Below, one piece after another: positions 7,192-17,980 of a stretch of 64,000 nt of DNA (its first letter is position 1; every line of letters starts with the position of its first letter). The translations under genes and the position numbers were made by a program. The stretch spans positions 1 through 64,000 of the forward strand of contig CAYULF010000017.1 of NCBI GenBank assembly GCA_964445695.1, given 5' to 3'. This DNA comes from JAUIKM01 sp964445695. GTDB taxonomy: Bacteria; Bacteroidota; Ignavibacteria; Kapaibacteriales; UBA7675. The notes below the pieces were generated by a model, which did not search any database, was not told where the DNA came from, and saw only the letters and a program-made list of their open reading frames with translations.

Positions 7192-9513
7192 CTAGCTCAG
7201 CACCTGCAGCTTCGCGTACTTTAACAAAAGCGTTTTCTCCCCGACCGACTTAAACCGCACGATTGCGCGCTGCCCGTCGCCGCTGCCCGCCACGCGCAGC
7301 ACCTGGCCTTCGCCAAACGAACTGTGACCAACGCGCATGCCGGCACGTATCTTCGGCCCGCCGCCGCTTTCCTCCGGCGGAAGCTGCGAATAACTTTCGT
7401 CCTCGTTGGCCGGGATGTCGTTAAACAAGGTCTCCTCTTTTGGCTTGCGACGCGTCCCGTCGCCCGGCCGCGCTGCACGGAAATTGCCGGAGAGAGCGCC
7501 CAGATCGCGCTGCCGACCAACGCCGAGTTTTTCTACCAGCTCCGGCCTGATCTCGTCCAGAAATCCAGAAGGCATCGGATACGAAAGCTCACCGAAACGG
7601 TAACGACGCTCACAATGAGAAAGATAAACGCGCTGCTCGGCCCGCGTGATAGCCACGTAAAACAATCGGCGTTCCTCCTCGAGCTCGTCCGGCTGCTGCT
7701 CCGCGCGCGACAGCGGAAACAACCCCTTTTCCATACCGACAACGCAGACAACCGGGAATTCGAGGCCTTTAGCGCCGTGCATCGTCATCAACGTAACGAC
7801 GTCGTCCGCGTCGACCATCTGCTCGGTATCGTCAACGAGCGCAACTTCCTGCAGGTACTCGGCCAGTCCGGCGTCGGGGCGCGCCTCGGTAAACTCCGCG
7901 ATGTGTGAAATCACGCGCTGAACATTGTTCCAGCGGTCCAGGTTTTCCTCGCCGCCGGCTTCGGCGTAGTAACTTAACAACTTGCTTTCGTCGATGTAAG
8001 CACGCGCCAACTCATGCGCCGGCAAAGTGTTAAGTTGGTCGATGAAAGTGCGGACAAAGCGCGCAAACTCCTGAATGGCCGTGCGCGCGCGCTTCTGCAG
8101 ATGCGGCACGTGTTCGACGTTGTTGCAGGCCTCAAAGACCGAGAGATTCTGCTCCTGCGCAAAACGCGTTAAACGCCCCAGAGTTGTCTTGCCGATGCCG
8201 CGCGCGGGTTCGTTAATAATCCGCAGCAAGCTCTCGCTGTCGCTTGGGTTAACAAGCAGTTTAAGGTAGGCCAGAACGTCCTTGACTTCCTTGCGGCGAT
8301 AAAACGAAATGCCGCCGACGATTCTGTAGGGAATGCCGGCCGAACGCAATGCGTCCTCCAACACCTGCGACTGCGCGTTAATGCGGTACAGAACCGCACA
8401 GTCACTGTATCTGAGGCCATGTTCACGTTTGTTTTCGCGAATCACATCCACGACGGAAGACGCTTCCTCGCGCTCGTCGCGACAGCGACGCTGGTAGATC
8501 GGATCGCCGTCGTCGTTTTCCGTCCAGAGTTCCTTTTTCAATTGCCGGCGATTGTTAACAATCACGTCGTTGGCCGCAGCCAGAATGCGCTTGGTCGAGC
8601 GGTAGTTGCGCTCGAGTCGCACCACCGTTGCATCTTTGAAGTCGGCTTCAAATGTCAGGATATTTTCGATATCGGCGCCGCGCCAACGATAGATGCTCTG
8701 GGCGTCGTCGCCGACCACGCAGAGATTACGGTGGTTCCACGCCAGCAACTGCACTGCGCGGTACTGCGGTTTGTTCGTGTCCTGATACTCATCCACCAGC
8801 ACGTGTTGAAAGCGCTCGCGGTAGTTTTCGAGAACCGCCGGAAAGGCTTCAAACAGACGAATAATGTTAATTAACAGGTCGTCAAAATCCATCGCATTGC
8901 TGCGTTTAAGATTTTGTTCGTACTCCTTGTAAACCAGCCCCGTCTGTTTTTCAAAAATAGAGTCGGCGTTGCGGCTGTACTCTTCCCAGGGCGTCATGGA
9001 ATTTTTGGCCGACGAGATAGCCGAACGCACTGCCTGCGGCGGGTGCTCCTGCTGCGAAATGCCCAGGTTGGTCATGATCAGTTTGATCAGATTGAGCGAG
9101 TCTTCGCTGTCGTGAATCGAGAACGACGAGGTGTAGCCGAGTTTGTCAGCTTCGCGTCGCAGAATGCGCGCAAAAATCGAGTGAAACGTCCCCGCCCAGA
9201 TTTTGGATGCCGCATCATCGCCGACCAGACGCGCAATGCGTTCGCGCATTTCCGCCGCTGCTTTGTTGGTAAACGTCAGCGCGAGAATATTCCAGGGTTT
9301 AACGCCGCGCGTAATTAAATGGGCGATGCGAAAGGTCAATGCGCGCGTCTTGCCGCTGCCTGCGCCGGCAAGAATCAACAAGGGCCCATTTTGATGTTCA
9401 ACAGCTTTGCGCTGGTCGCTGTTTAAGCTGGCCAGCAGGGAGCGCCCCGCAGCGTCGGAAGATGTCTTAACAGAATCGGCGGATTCGGCGGGTTTGAGCC
9501 GTACTCTTTTCAT
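7192..9513 (-). CDS. pcrA: ATP-dependent DNA helicase PcrA/UvrD
   Basis: This 773-aa superfamily 1A helicase carries Walker A AGAGSGKT at residues 49-56, motif Ia TFTNKAAAEMRER, Walker B VDEYQDTN, QSIYRWRGAD, motif IV RNYRST and the late motifs TMHGAKGLEF and VAITRAEQRVYL. These unwind 3'-5' DNA in repair and clear replication blocks. The last about 45 residues (GMRVGHSSFGEGQVL onward) form the Tudor-like domain by which PcrA contacts RNA polymerase. A 25-residue extension precedes the helicase core. It is probably co-transcribed with dapB upstream (63-bp gap). Confidence 0.95.
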   Translation of the reverse strand: MKRVRLKPAESADSVKTSSDAAGRSLLASLNSDQRKAVEHQNGPLLILAGAGSGKTRALTFRIAHLITRGVKPWNILALTFTNKAAAEMRERIARLVGDDAASKIWAGTFHSIFARILRREADKLGYTSSFSIHDSEDSLNLIKLIMTNLGISQQEHPPQAVRSAISSAKNSMTPWEEYSRNADSIFEKQTGLVYKEYEQNLKRSNAMDFDDLLINIIRLFEAFPAVLENYRERFQHVLVDEYQDTNKPQYRAVQLLAWNHRNLCVVGDDAQSIYRWRGADIENILTFEADFKDATVVRLERNYRSTKRILAAANDVIVNNRRQLKKELWTENDDGDPIYQRRCRDEREEASSVVDVIRENKREHGLRYSDCAVLYRINAQSQVLEDALRSAGIPYRIVGGISFYRRKEVKDVLAYLKLLVNPSDSESLLRIINEPARGIGKTTLGRLTRFAQEQNLSVFEACNNVEHVPHLQKRARTAIQEFARFVRTFIDQLNTLPAHELARAYIDESKLLSYYAEAGGEENLDRWNNVQRVISHIAEFTEARPDAGLAEYLQEVALVDDTEQMVDADDVVTLMTMHGAKGLEFPVVCVVGMEKGLFPLSRAEQQPDELEEERRLFYVAITRAEQRVYLSHCERRYRFGELSYPMPSGFLDEIRPELVEKLGVGRQRDLGALSGNFRAARPGDGTRRKPKEETLFNDIPANEDESYSQLPPEESGGGPKIRAGMRVGHSSFGEGQVLRVAGSGDGQRAIVRFKSVGEKTLLLKYAKLQVLS

Positions 9514-9576
9514 TGTTTAAGTTCTTGTGTGTTGTTCGAAGGCGAAAGACAGTGTTAAACCGCCGTTTCAGCCGCA

Positions 9577-10320
9577 TCAAAGCTGCGGAAAAATGTCGCT
9601 GAAGTCGTAAAAGCCGGGTTTGCCGTTTAACCAGCACGCCGCCCGCAAAGCTCCGTGCGCAAATCCCTCGCGGTTGCGGGCGCGATGCGTCAATTCGATG
9701 CTGTCGGCCGGCGAATCGATGACAAACATATGAGTGCCGGGAATGTCCCCGCCGCGCGTGGATGACACGTGCAGGTCCGCCACGTCAATGACGCCGTCAC
9801 TGCGGTCCGTTAACACGCGCTGTTTGCCGCCGTGTTCACGCAGAACAATGTTGGCCAGTTCCAGGGCCGTGCCGCTGGGGCTGTCGGCCTTGCGCCGGTG
9901 ATGGAACTCGTGCAGCATCACGTCATATTCATCGTAGCGGCTCGCCAGTGCGGCCGCATGGCGTACCATCGCAAAAAACATGTTCATGCCGATGGAAAAA
10001 TTCGATCCGACCACACAGCCGATACCTGCCTGTTTAACCAGACCAAGCACCTCGTCGCGCTGAGCATCCCATCCAGTAGTTCCGATGACGATCGATTTAC
10101 CCAGCTTCGCGACGTGTTTAACTGTTCCGGCGACGGCATGCGGCAGCGAAAAATCGATTGCCACGTCAAAGTTCGCATCCACATCGCTGTTTAAAGGGCG
10201 ATTTTCATCAAACACCGCGGTGATTTCGCAGTTGTGCCCCGGCGCCAGCCGCTCGATCAATTGTCCCATCACGCCGTAGCCGACAAGTGCAACGCGTACT
10301 TTGTCCTGACTCTTACTCAC
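9577..10320 (-). CDS. dapB: 4-hydroxy-tetrahydrodipicolinate reductase
   Basis: This 247-aa enzyme reduces hydroxy-tetrahydrodipicolinate with NAD(P)H in the lysine and diaminopimelate pathway. The Rossmann glycine motif VALVGYGVMG lies near the N-terminus. The catalytic/substrate signature EFHHRRKADSPSGTA is present, with Ser where many homologues have Ala (DAPSGTA). GSNFSIGMN is also conserved. Its start overlaps the end of the FtsE-like gene by 8 bp, which implies coupled translation. Other dap genes are not in the window. Confidence 0.93.
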   Translation of the reverse strand: MSKSQDKVRVALVGYGVMGQLIERLAPGHNCEITAVFDENRPLNSDVDANFDVAIDFSLPHAVAGTVKHVAKLGKSIVIGTTGWDAQRDEVLGLVKQAGIGCVVGSNFSIGMNMFFAMVRHAAALASRYDEYDVMLHEFHHRRKADSPSGTALELANIVLREHGGKQRVLTDRSDGVIDVADLHVSSTRGGDIPGTHMFVIDSPADSIELTHRARNREGFAHGALRAACWLNGKPGFYDFSDIFPQL

Positions 10321-11029
10321 TTTTGGCCGCCCCCTTGTTTGTCATCGAGAGAAAAGCCTCCGGCGGCGTGTTGCTCAGACTGCCTTCGTTAACATAGAGG
10401 TGTCGCGCCTCAGGGAACGCGTCCAGCATGGTTTGGCTGTGCGTAGCCAGTACAAGGCCGCAGCCCTTGCCGTGTACTTCGTTGAGCACGCGGACGACAG
10501 CTTCCATGGTCTGATCGTCCATATTGCTGGTCGGTTCATCGGCAAAGAGCATTTCAGGTTCGTGCACGATGGCGCGGGCCAGCGCGGCCAGGTGTTTTTC
10601 ACCGCCGGACAGACTCGAAGGCATGCGATTGCGCAGGTAGGAAATGCCGACCTCGCCCAGCACGCGCAGGCCGCGTTTGTCCGCTTCACGCCGGTTGTGG
10701 CCGACGGCGTACATCTGGATCACGACGTTCTCATAAACCGTCAGGTCGTCAAAGAGTTTACAGTCCTGGTACACAATGCCCATGCGTCGGCGCAATGCCG
10801 CCAGGCGCCGCTTGCCGAGGCGGTGAATATCGACGCCGTCGATGCGTACGATGCCTGCAGTGGGCTTCAAATCACCGTATAACAGGCGCATCAGGCTGGT
10901 TTTGCCCGCGCCCGTCGGTCCCAACAGCAGACAGGGACGTTCCTCGTCAAAACTGTCGCTGACAGAGTTGAGCGCCGGAAAGGGTTCGCTTTTGTAAGCC
11001 AGGCTGACGCCGTCCAGTTCAATCCTCAT
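10313..11029 (-). CDS. ftsE: FtsE-like ABC transporter ATP-binding protein
   Basis: This 238-aa ATPase has Walker A GPTGAGKTS at residues 37-45, the signature LSGGEKH, Walker B MLFADEPTS followed by NMDDQT, and the switch histidine in LATHSQ. The LMRLLYGDLKPTAG stretch and overall length fit FtsE, which with the membrane protein FtsX regulates peptidoglycan hydrolases at division. There is no ftsX or other permease next to it. The gene sits between acs and dapB, 18 bp after acs. FtsE is the best call, but a different MacB/LolD-type partner cannot be excluded. Confidence 0.7.
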   Translation of the reverse strand: MRIELDGVSLAYKSEPFPALNSVSDSFDEERPCLLLGPTGAGKTSLMRLLYGDLKPTAGIVRIDGVDIHRLGKRRLAALRRRMGIVYQDCKLFDDLTVYENVVIQMYAVGHNRREADKRGLRVLGEVGISYLRNRMPSSLSGGEKHLAALARAIVHEPEMLFADEPTSNMDDQTMEAVVRVLNEVHGKGCGLVLATHSQTMLDAFPEARHLYVNEGSLSNTPPEAFLSMTNKGAAKSE

Positions 11030-11047
11030 GGTTCCCCGCGGCGCTCC

Positions 11048-13108
<2,061 letters not shown>

Positions 13109-13282
13109 AGGGCATCAGTGTGTAAGGTCTGGAAGAACATTCGGAGTAGTACAGCCGACGGTCGCAGCGGACCGCGCGCCAAATATGCAACGTCCGGCCG
13201 GGAATTCCAATCCGCGCGGGAGGCGTAAACGGGAGCTCGCGGCCGGACTTAAACAGGCCATCCTTCCGGCTATGGGCCGCCG

Positions 13283-13795
13283 TCAGGAACTGTGTGCGCC
13301 GTCGGCGCGCAGCTTTTTAACCATCTCGCGATGTTGCAGACGCTGCTCGCGGCGCAGTGCGGCTTCATTGAAGCGCCGCTTCTCTTCATCGCTTCCCACT
13401 TCCAGCGGCGGCACCTTCAACGGACGACCGTAAGTATCGATCGCCACAAAAGTCAGGTAGGCCGAGCTGGTGTGTACGCTGGAATTGTTAAGCGGGTCTT
13501 CGCGCAGCACGCGTACGCCAACTTCCATCGACGTGGTAAACGCGCGATTTATCATCGCCTGCAGCGTCACCACGTGTCCGAGTTTAATCGGTTCAAAAAA
13601 GTTGATTTCGTCTACGGATGCGGTTACGCAGACTTTACCCGAGTGACGCATGGCCACCATCGCGGCGGCGATGTCGATCCAGTGCATCAGGCGGCCGCCC
13701 AACAGATTTCCGAGTTGGTTGGTATCGTTCGGCAGGACCAGCTCCGTCATTTCAACACTCGAGTCCTTCGGTCTGCGCGCTTGCAACTGGCTCAT
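13283..13795 (-). CDS. Acyl-CoA thioesterase, YciA-type hotdog fold
   Basis: This 170-aa protein fits a single hotdog domain of the acyl-CoA thioesterase/YciA group, which hydrolyses acyl-CoA to free acid and CoA. The segment NQLGNLLGGRLMHWIDIAAA carries the conserved Gly-Gly and catalytic Asp. It is followed by VTASVDEINFFEPIKLG and YLTFVAIDTYGRP. The C-terminal 35 residues are charged and probably helical. The start overlaps the bamD stop by 4 bp, so the pair is translationally coupled. Substrate chain length cannot be told from sequence. Confidence 0.85.
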   Translation of the reverse strand: MSQLQARRPKDSSVEMTELVLPNDTNQLGNLLGGRLMHWIDIAAAMVAMRHSGKVCVTASVDEINFFEPIKLGHVVTLQAMINRAFTTSMEVGVRVLREDPLNNSSVHTSSAYLTFVAIDTYGRPLKVPPLEVGSDEEKRRFNEAALRREQRLQHREMVKKLRADGAHSS

Positions 13796-14604
13796 TTTTC
13801 GCCTTTCTCTCCAAGGGATAATCGTTCTTCCACTTCACGTCCGATGTCGTTGATTTCATCCAGCAATTCACCGGACGGAAAACGTTTTCTGTACAGGCGT
13901 ACCGTTTCACGCGCTTCGTCGTAGCGCTCCAGAATCATGAGCGACTGCAGTTTGCCCAGGAAGGCGGGCTCCAGATACGAGGTGTCGTCAAAGTTGTCGA
14001 TCACGCCGTCGTAGTACACGATCGACGCGCCGCGCAGCCGCATTTTGGTGTAGAGCACCGCCGTCTCAAACTCGCGGCGCCCCAGTTTCTCGCGCAGCTC
14101 TTCAATGATGCGGGTGCACTCCTCCGCGTGCTCGTCGCCCGGGAACAGCGCCTGGTACTCCGTCAGCTTGAGGATTGCCTGATGTGTGTAAGTCTGATCG
14201 CGGTTGAAAGTCGGCGAAAGCGAGTAGTAACACATCGCCTCCTGCAGGTGCGCCCGACGCATAAGGTCGCTGCGCGGATAGGATCGGTAGACCGAAGAAA
14301 ACTTGAAGGCCGCCAGAATGTACTCGCCCATCTCGTAGTGGATCTGTGCCAGGTGGAAATCCGCGTCGTCCGCGTATTCGCTGGCCGGGTACTGCAGACT
14401 GATTACGTCGAACAGTCGCCGCGCCTCCAGCCAGTCCTCATCCTCAAAAAGCTTCATGGCCTCGGTATACAGTTCATCGACGCTTTCTCCGCGCGTACCA
14501 ACGCGGCCCGAACCGCAGGAAACCAGAATAAGACAGGGAACTACGACCATCGCAACAAAGCGTAAAGTGCGCAGATCCGGCATGTTTGGCAGGAGTTGAT
14601 TCAT
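13792..14604 (-). CDS. bamD: Outer-membrane assembly lipoprotein BamD
   Basis: This 270-aa protein has a signal peptide with lipobox LILVSC, followed by tetratricopeptide-like repeats. Examples are ELYTEAMKLFEDEDWLEARR, AEYADDADFHLAQ-type helices, and YPRSDLMRRAHLQ. Length and spacing match BamD/YfiO of the BAM complex, which inserts beta-barrels into the outer membrane. The ATG at 14604 is chosen because an in-frame TTG at 14613 falls inside a promoter -7 element. It is coupled to the downstream thioesterase gene. Confidence 0.85.
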   Translation of the reverse strand: MNQLLPNMPDLRTLRFVAMVVVPCLILVSCGSGRVGTRGESVDELYTEAMKLFEDEDWLEARRLFDVISLQYPASEYADDADFHLAQIHYEMGEYILAAFKFSSVYRSYPRSDLMRRAHLQEAMCYYSLSPTFNRDQTYTHQAILKLTEYQALFPGDEHAEECTRIIEELREKLGRREFETAVLYTKMRLRGASIVYYDGVIDNFDDTSYLEPAFLGKLQSLMILERYDEARETVRLYRKRFPSGELLDEINDIGREVEERLSLGEKGEK

Positions 14605-14610
14605 AATGTA

Positions 14611-14618
14611 CAAAGCTA
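14611..14618 (-). promoter_or_regulatory. Promoter -7 element TAGCTTTG for bamD
   Basis: The minus strand reads TAGCTTTG, an exact match to the Bacteroidota TAnnTTTG element. It ends six bases before the bamD ATG at 14604. Transcription would start at most a few bases before the ATG, giving a leaderless or nearly leaderless mRNA. No Shine-Dalgarno sequence fits in that space. Confidence 0.5.
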
Positions 14619-14848
14619 CGTCAAGCCTGATTCACGTGAAAACGCCGCAGGCAGAATTCTGCTCGCCGCCCGGAATTGAACGAGAAATGCACGGTCCGCA
14701 ACCGCGGAAAATAGTATCTTACACGTTTGCACGGGAATGCTACGGTGTGGAAACGTCGTACCGCATGAAAAATTGGTTGCCGATTCGCGCCGGCATGGGC
14801 CGTCCGGCGGCATGCGCCTCACTCTTTATTTCTTCCTCAGCTTGACGA

Positions 14849-15727
14849 ATGGAACAACACGAACAACAAACGCCTCCCTCCGTTGACTCGCTCAAGGGGA
14901 TGCGTATCGATTGTCTTGACAAAGGTTTTGTGCGCCTCGTGGATTACATGGGCGACGACAGCGCGATCGTCCAGGCGGCACGCGTATCGTACGGCGCAGG
15001 CACCAAACGCGTACACGAGGACCGCGGTCTTATCCGCTACCTCATGCGCCACGCTCATACGACACCGTTTGAGATGGTAGAGTTAAAGTTTCATGTAAAG
15101 TTGCCGATTTTTGTCGCTCGTCAGTGGATCCGCCACCGCACCGCAAACGTGAACGAGTACAGTGGTCGATACTCCGTCATGAGCGACGAATTCTACGTGC
15201 CCGAGGCCGAACAAATCCGCCCGCAGAGCCGCTCCAACCGCCAGGGCCGCGGTGAGGAAGCCTTCCCTGCCGAGTCCGCCGAACGCATTCGCACCTCGCT
15301 GCAGGACTTCCAACGCCGCTCCTACGACCAATACGAAGAATTACTGGAGCAGGACCTGGCTCGCGAACTGGCACGCATCAACCTGCCGCTCTCGATGTAC
15401 ACCGAGTGGTACTGGAAAATTGACCTGCACAACCTCTTTCACTTCCTCCGTCTGCGCCTGGACGACCACGCCCAGCACGAAATTCGCGTCTACGGCGATG
15501 CCATGGCCGAAATCGTGCGTCAGGTTACTCCGATGGCCTATGAGGCTTTTGAGGACTATCGCCTCAACTCCATGTTCCTCTCCGGCGCCGAACAGAAAGC
15601 CCTCCGCGGCATGCTCAATGCCGACGCCCTGGACTCCGTGGAAGACGAGTCCCTGCGCGAACACGGCCTGTCCAAACGCGAGATCCGCGAATTCCGCGCC
15701 AAGTTCAAGCGCCTGTTCCGCGACTGA
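14849..15727 (+). CDS. thyX: Flavin-dependent thymidylate synthase
   Basis: This 292-aa enzyme makes dTMP from dUMP using methylene-tetrahydrofolate, FAD and NADPH. The ThyX signature RHRX7S is exact: RHRTANVNEYS, residues 95-105. Flanking conserved elements are HTTPFEMVELKFH, ARQWIRHR and LPLSMYTEWYWKIDLHNLFHFL. The C-terminus of about 60 residues is longer than in compact ThyX proteins. No thyA or dihydrofolate reductase gene is visible nearby. Another folate gene, folC, is at 29787. Confidence 0.95.
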   Translation: MEQHEQQTPPSVDSLKGMRIDCLDKGFVRLVDYMGDDSAIVQAARVSYGAGTKRVHEDRGLIRYLMRHAHTTPFEMVELKFHVKLPIFVARQWIRHRTANVNEYSGRYSVMSDEFYVPEAEQIRPQSRSNRQGRGEEAFPAESAERIRTSLQDFQRRSYDQYEELLEQDLARELARINLPLSMYTEWYWKIDLHNLFHFLRLRLDDHAQHEIRVYGDAMAEIVRQVTPMAYEAFEDYRLNSMFLSGAEQKALRGMLNADALDSVEDESLREHGLSKREIREFRAKFKRLFRD

Positions 15728-16559
15728 CGCAGCCCGACTGATCTTTTACTCCTGACCATACCAAATCCGCTTTTGTTAATCGCCGGGTGGCAAACCCGGC
15801 GCCGTTGAATCTGCGTCAAGTCCTCCCATCGCTTCGCCGCATACCGGTGACACGCCTCACGCTGCCTGCTTCGCAGTCGGACGCAGTTGTGTTGCGCCCG
15901 CAACTTTCCTCCTGCCGGATCCACGCCCGGAGCTTTAAAACATGTTTAAAATGACGAAGGAATGCTTTTCGGCATTCCTTCGTCACTGATCCCCTTCCGC
16001 CGGGTATTCTGCCTGTCTGTTGCGTGTACAACTCCGAATCCGCTGGATACGGAGCCAACTTTCATTCAGGGCCGCGCTCGTTGGCGCAAAGTTTGGAGTA
16101 TTGCGAGATTCTAATTCCGACTTCGTCAGTTCCTACAACCAGGAAAGAACTAAATGGTTACAATCCATTTCATTCGAACGTAAAGCTGACACTTGGGAAA
16201 AGACTTGTACTCAGATATTAACCAGAATTATTGAAAGAAAAAATGACCAAACGCTCTGACAACTCGCTGAAGTACTGTGGAAACGACTTGGGTGTATCAG
16301 GACTTTACGACTCTTAAAGCCTCTGTACGGCCGTCAATATACAATTTTTTGTTATAGATGTCTGTAGGACAATCTATTATTTTTGCCTAAGGGTTTTTCT
16401 GATGCGGCGAACAATCGGCACACTCTTCCGACATTTTCGCCGCTTTTCAAGGCATTTCCGAATACCCTGCCGGAAAATTCAACGATAAAAGTCCATGAAT
16501 CGTTGTAGCTGATGAATTTGAACTGCTCTTGTGGAAATCTGAAAATCGGGACGACAGTT
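15728..16559. other. 830-bp noncoding stretch between thyX and pdxH
   Basis: No supported gene is present. There is a hairpin after thyX (GCCGGGT/ACCCGGC, 15782-15800) without a U-tract, and a strong 14-bp hairpin at 15952. The second half (16100-16400) is AT-rich and includes a TATTTTTG string at 16378, which fits TAnnTTTG and could be a pdxH promoter with a long leader. Confidence 0.5.
15952..15985. terminator. Perfect 14-bp hairpin downstream of thyX
   Basis: TGACGAAGGAATGC and its exact reverse complement flank a six-base TTTTCG loop. On the minus strand the stem is followed by TTTT, on the plus strand by CTGATC. The stem is long and GC-balanced enough to act as a terminator or RNA-stabilising hairpin. 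It lies 225 bp beyond the thyX stop, so its target transcript is unclear. Confidence 0.5.
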
Positions 16560-17210
16560 ATGCAGGAACTCGCCGACAAACGCAATGACTACAATGACGG
16601 CCGACTGGAAAAAAGCGATTTGAGTTCCACCCCCTTTGAACAATTTGAACGCTGGATGAGGACCGCGCTCGACAAAGTCAGTCTGGATCCGACGGCCTTC
16701 AGCCTGGCGACGGCCGATGATCAGTGCCGCCCGAGCGTACGCATCGTTTTGTTGAAGGGGGCGGCGAACGACCGCTTTACTTTTTTCACCAATTACAACA
16801 GTCATAAAGCACAGGATATCGCAGCCAATCCACAGGCCGCCATGCTCTTTTTCTGGCCGGAACTGCAACGCCAGATCCGCATTTCCGGGCCGCTGGCCAA
16901 AGTACCGCGCCCTGAATCGGAAGAATACTTCGACTCGCGTCCTTACGAAAGTCGCATCGGCGCTATCGCTTCCAGACAGAGCGCCGTGCTGGACAACCGC
17001 GAATTGCTCGAAACAAGGATTGATCAACTTAAACAACGCCACGCCGAGAACAGCAAGGTGCCGCTGCCCGAACACTGGGGCGGTTACCGCATTACCGCGC
17101 TGGAATACGAGTTCTGGCAGGGTGGCGGAGCCCGTCTCCACGATCGCTGGCGTTTCCGCCGCACGACGGTCACATCGAGCGACTGGCAGCTCGACAGACT
17201 TTTTCCCTGA
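16560..17210 (+). CDS. pdxH: Pyridoxamine 5'-phosphate oxidase
   Basis: This 216-aa FMN enzyme oxidises pyridoxamine/pyridoxine 5'-phosphate to PLP. Family segments appear in order: RNDYNDGRLEKSDL, RIVLLKG, FFTNYNSHKAQDI (FMN phosphate), SRPYESRIGA, PLPEHWGGYR and the C-terminal LHDRWRFRR. The length equals the E. coli enzyme. The ATG at 16560 is chosen because family homology begins there, 9 bp after CGGGACG; an upstream in-frame start at 16512 would add an unmatched Cys-rich leader. Confidence 0.93.
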   Translation: MQELADKRNDYNDGRLEKSDLSSTPFEQFERWMRTALDKVSLDPTAFSLATADDQCRPSVRIVLLKGAANDRFTFFTNYNSHKAQDIAANPQAAMLFFWPELQRQIRISGPLAKVPRPESEEYFDSRPYESRIGAIASRQSAVLDNRELLETRIDQLKQRHAENSKVPLPEHWGGYRITALEYEFWQGGGARLHDRWRFRRTTVTSSDWQLDRLFP

Positions 17211-17317
17211 CCCTACACAGGCAACACCGTGACAAACAAAAAAGGCTTTGGTGGAGTTTTCCGTCAGATCTGAACCGGTTTGCCGGAAGGTGTGCCGGCC
17301 GATGTTTTAAAACGACA

Positions 17318-17345
17318 ACCGCCCCGTCGCAAGCGACAGGGCGGT
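17318..17345 (-). terminator. Terminator of the rpsR operon
   Basis: A 13-bp stem with one mismatch (ACCGCCCCGTCGC with GCGACAGGGCGGT) and a two-base loop is followed on the minus strand by a short T-run (GTTTT). It lies about 50 bp after the rpsR stop. It could also block read-through from pdxH on the other strand. Confidence 0.7.
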
Positions 17346-17396
17346 CGTTCTGTAAGTCTTTTTGGCGACGGGCATTTTATGCCGTCGCACTGCGGA

Positions 17397-17645
17397 TCAG
17401 TTGATGTCCTGGGCCACGAAAGGCAGGAGCGCCAACGCACGAGCGTGTTTAATGGCGCGGGCTACCTGGCGTTGCTGGAACGCCGTCACTCCGGTCAGGC
17501 GACGCGGAAGGATGCGGCCCTGATCATTGATAAACTTCTGGAGAAGTTTGGTGTCGAAGTAGTCTACATGGCGCGCTTCGCCGAGCGGATTGGGGCGCTT
17601 GCGATTCCGCTGATCCTGACGTTTTCTGCCTCTGCGTGGATACAC
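17397..17645 (-). CDS. rpsR: 30S ribosomal protein S18
   Basis: This 82-aa basic protein matches bS18 throughout. Signatures are the central VDYFDTKLLQKFI, GRILPRRLTGV and QRQVARAIKHARALALLPF. It belongs to the small-subunit platform next to S6. In many bacteria rpsR sits with rpsF and rplI. Here it follows rpmE (44-bp gap) in a minus-strand operon ended by the hairpin at 17318. Confidence 0.97.
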   Translation of the reverse strand: MYPRRGRKRQDQRNRKRPNPLGEARHVDYFDTKLLQKFINDQGRILPRRLTGVTAFQQRQVARAIKHARALALLPFVAQDIN

Positions 17646-17689
17646 GGTTCAGTCACCTTACACTATGAGTTGAAAAATGATATTCTCGA

Positions 17690-17980
17690 TCAGTTGTCGC
17701 CTTCAGCCGTCGCCGTTTCGGTCGCCGCATTTTCAGTGGCGTCGCCGGAGGGCTTGCGTTGGTCGCGCAGTTTCTTCGTTTTTTCGAAGCGCTTGTTAAA
17801 GCGATCCACACGACCGGCGGTATCGACCAGACGCTGTTTACCCGTGAAAAAGGGGTGCGATTTGGAGTCGATTTCGAGCACCATGCGGTCCCCCGGGTAG
17901 CAGGAGCGCGTCTTGAAAGTCGAGCCGTCCGTCATGACGATCTCGACGGTATGATAGTCGGGATGCAAATCTTTTTTCAT
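17690..17980 (-). CDS. rpmE: 50S ribosomal protein L31, zinc-free form
   Basis: This 96-aa protein begins MKKDLHPDYH and carries the bL31 signature HPFFTGKQRLVDTAGRVDRF at residues 42-61, followed by a basic segment and an acidic tail. The two cysteine pairs of the zinc-binding form are absent: the first is replaced by MTDG and the second by DSKS. It is therefore a C-minus L31 that should not need zinc. Its start codon overlaps the stop of the 59-aa gene upstream (ATGA), so translation is coupled. Confidence 0.93.
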   Translation of the reverse strand: MKKDLHPDYHTVEIVMTDGSTFKTRSCYPGDRMVLEIDSKSHPFFTGKQRLVDTAGRVDRFNKRFEKTKKLRDQRKPSGDATENAATETATAEGDN

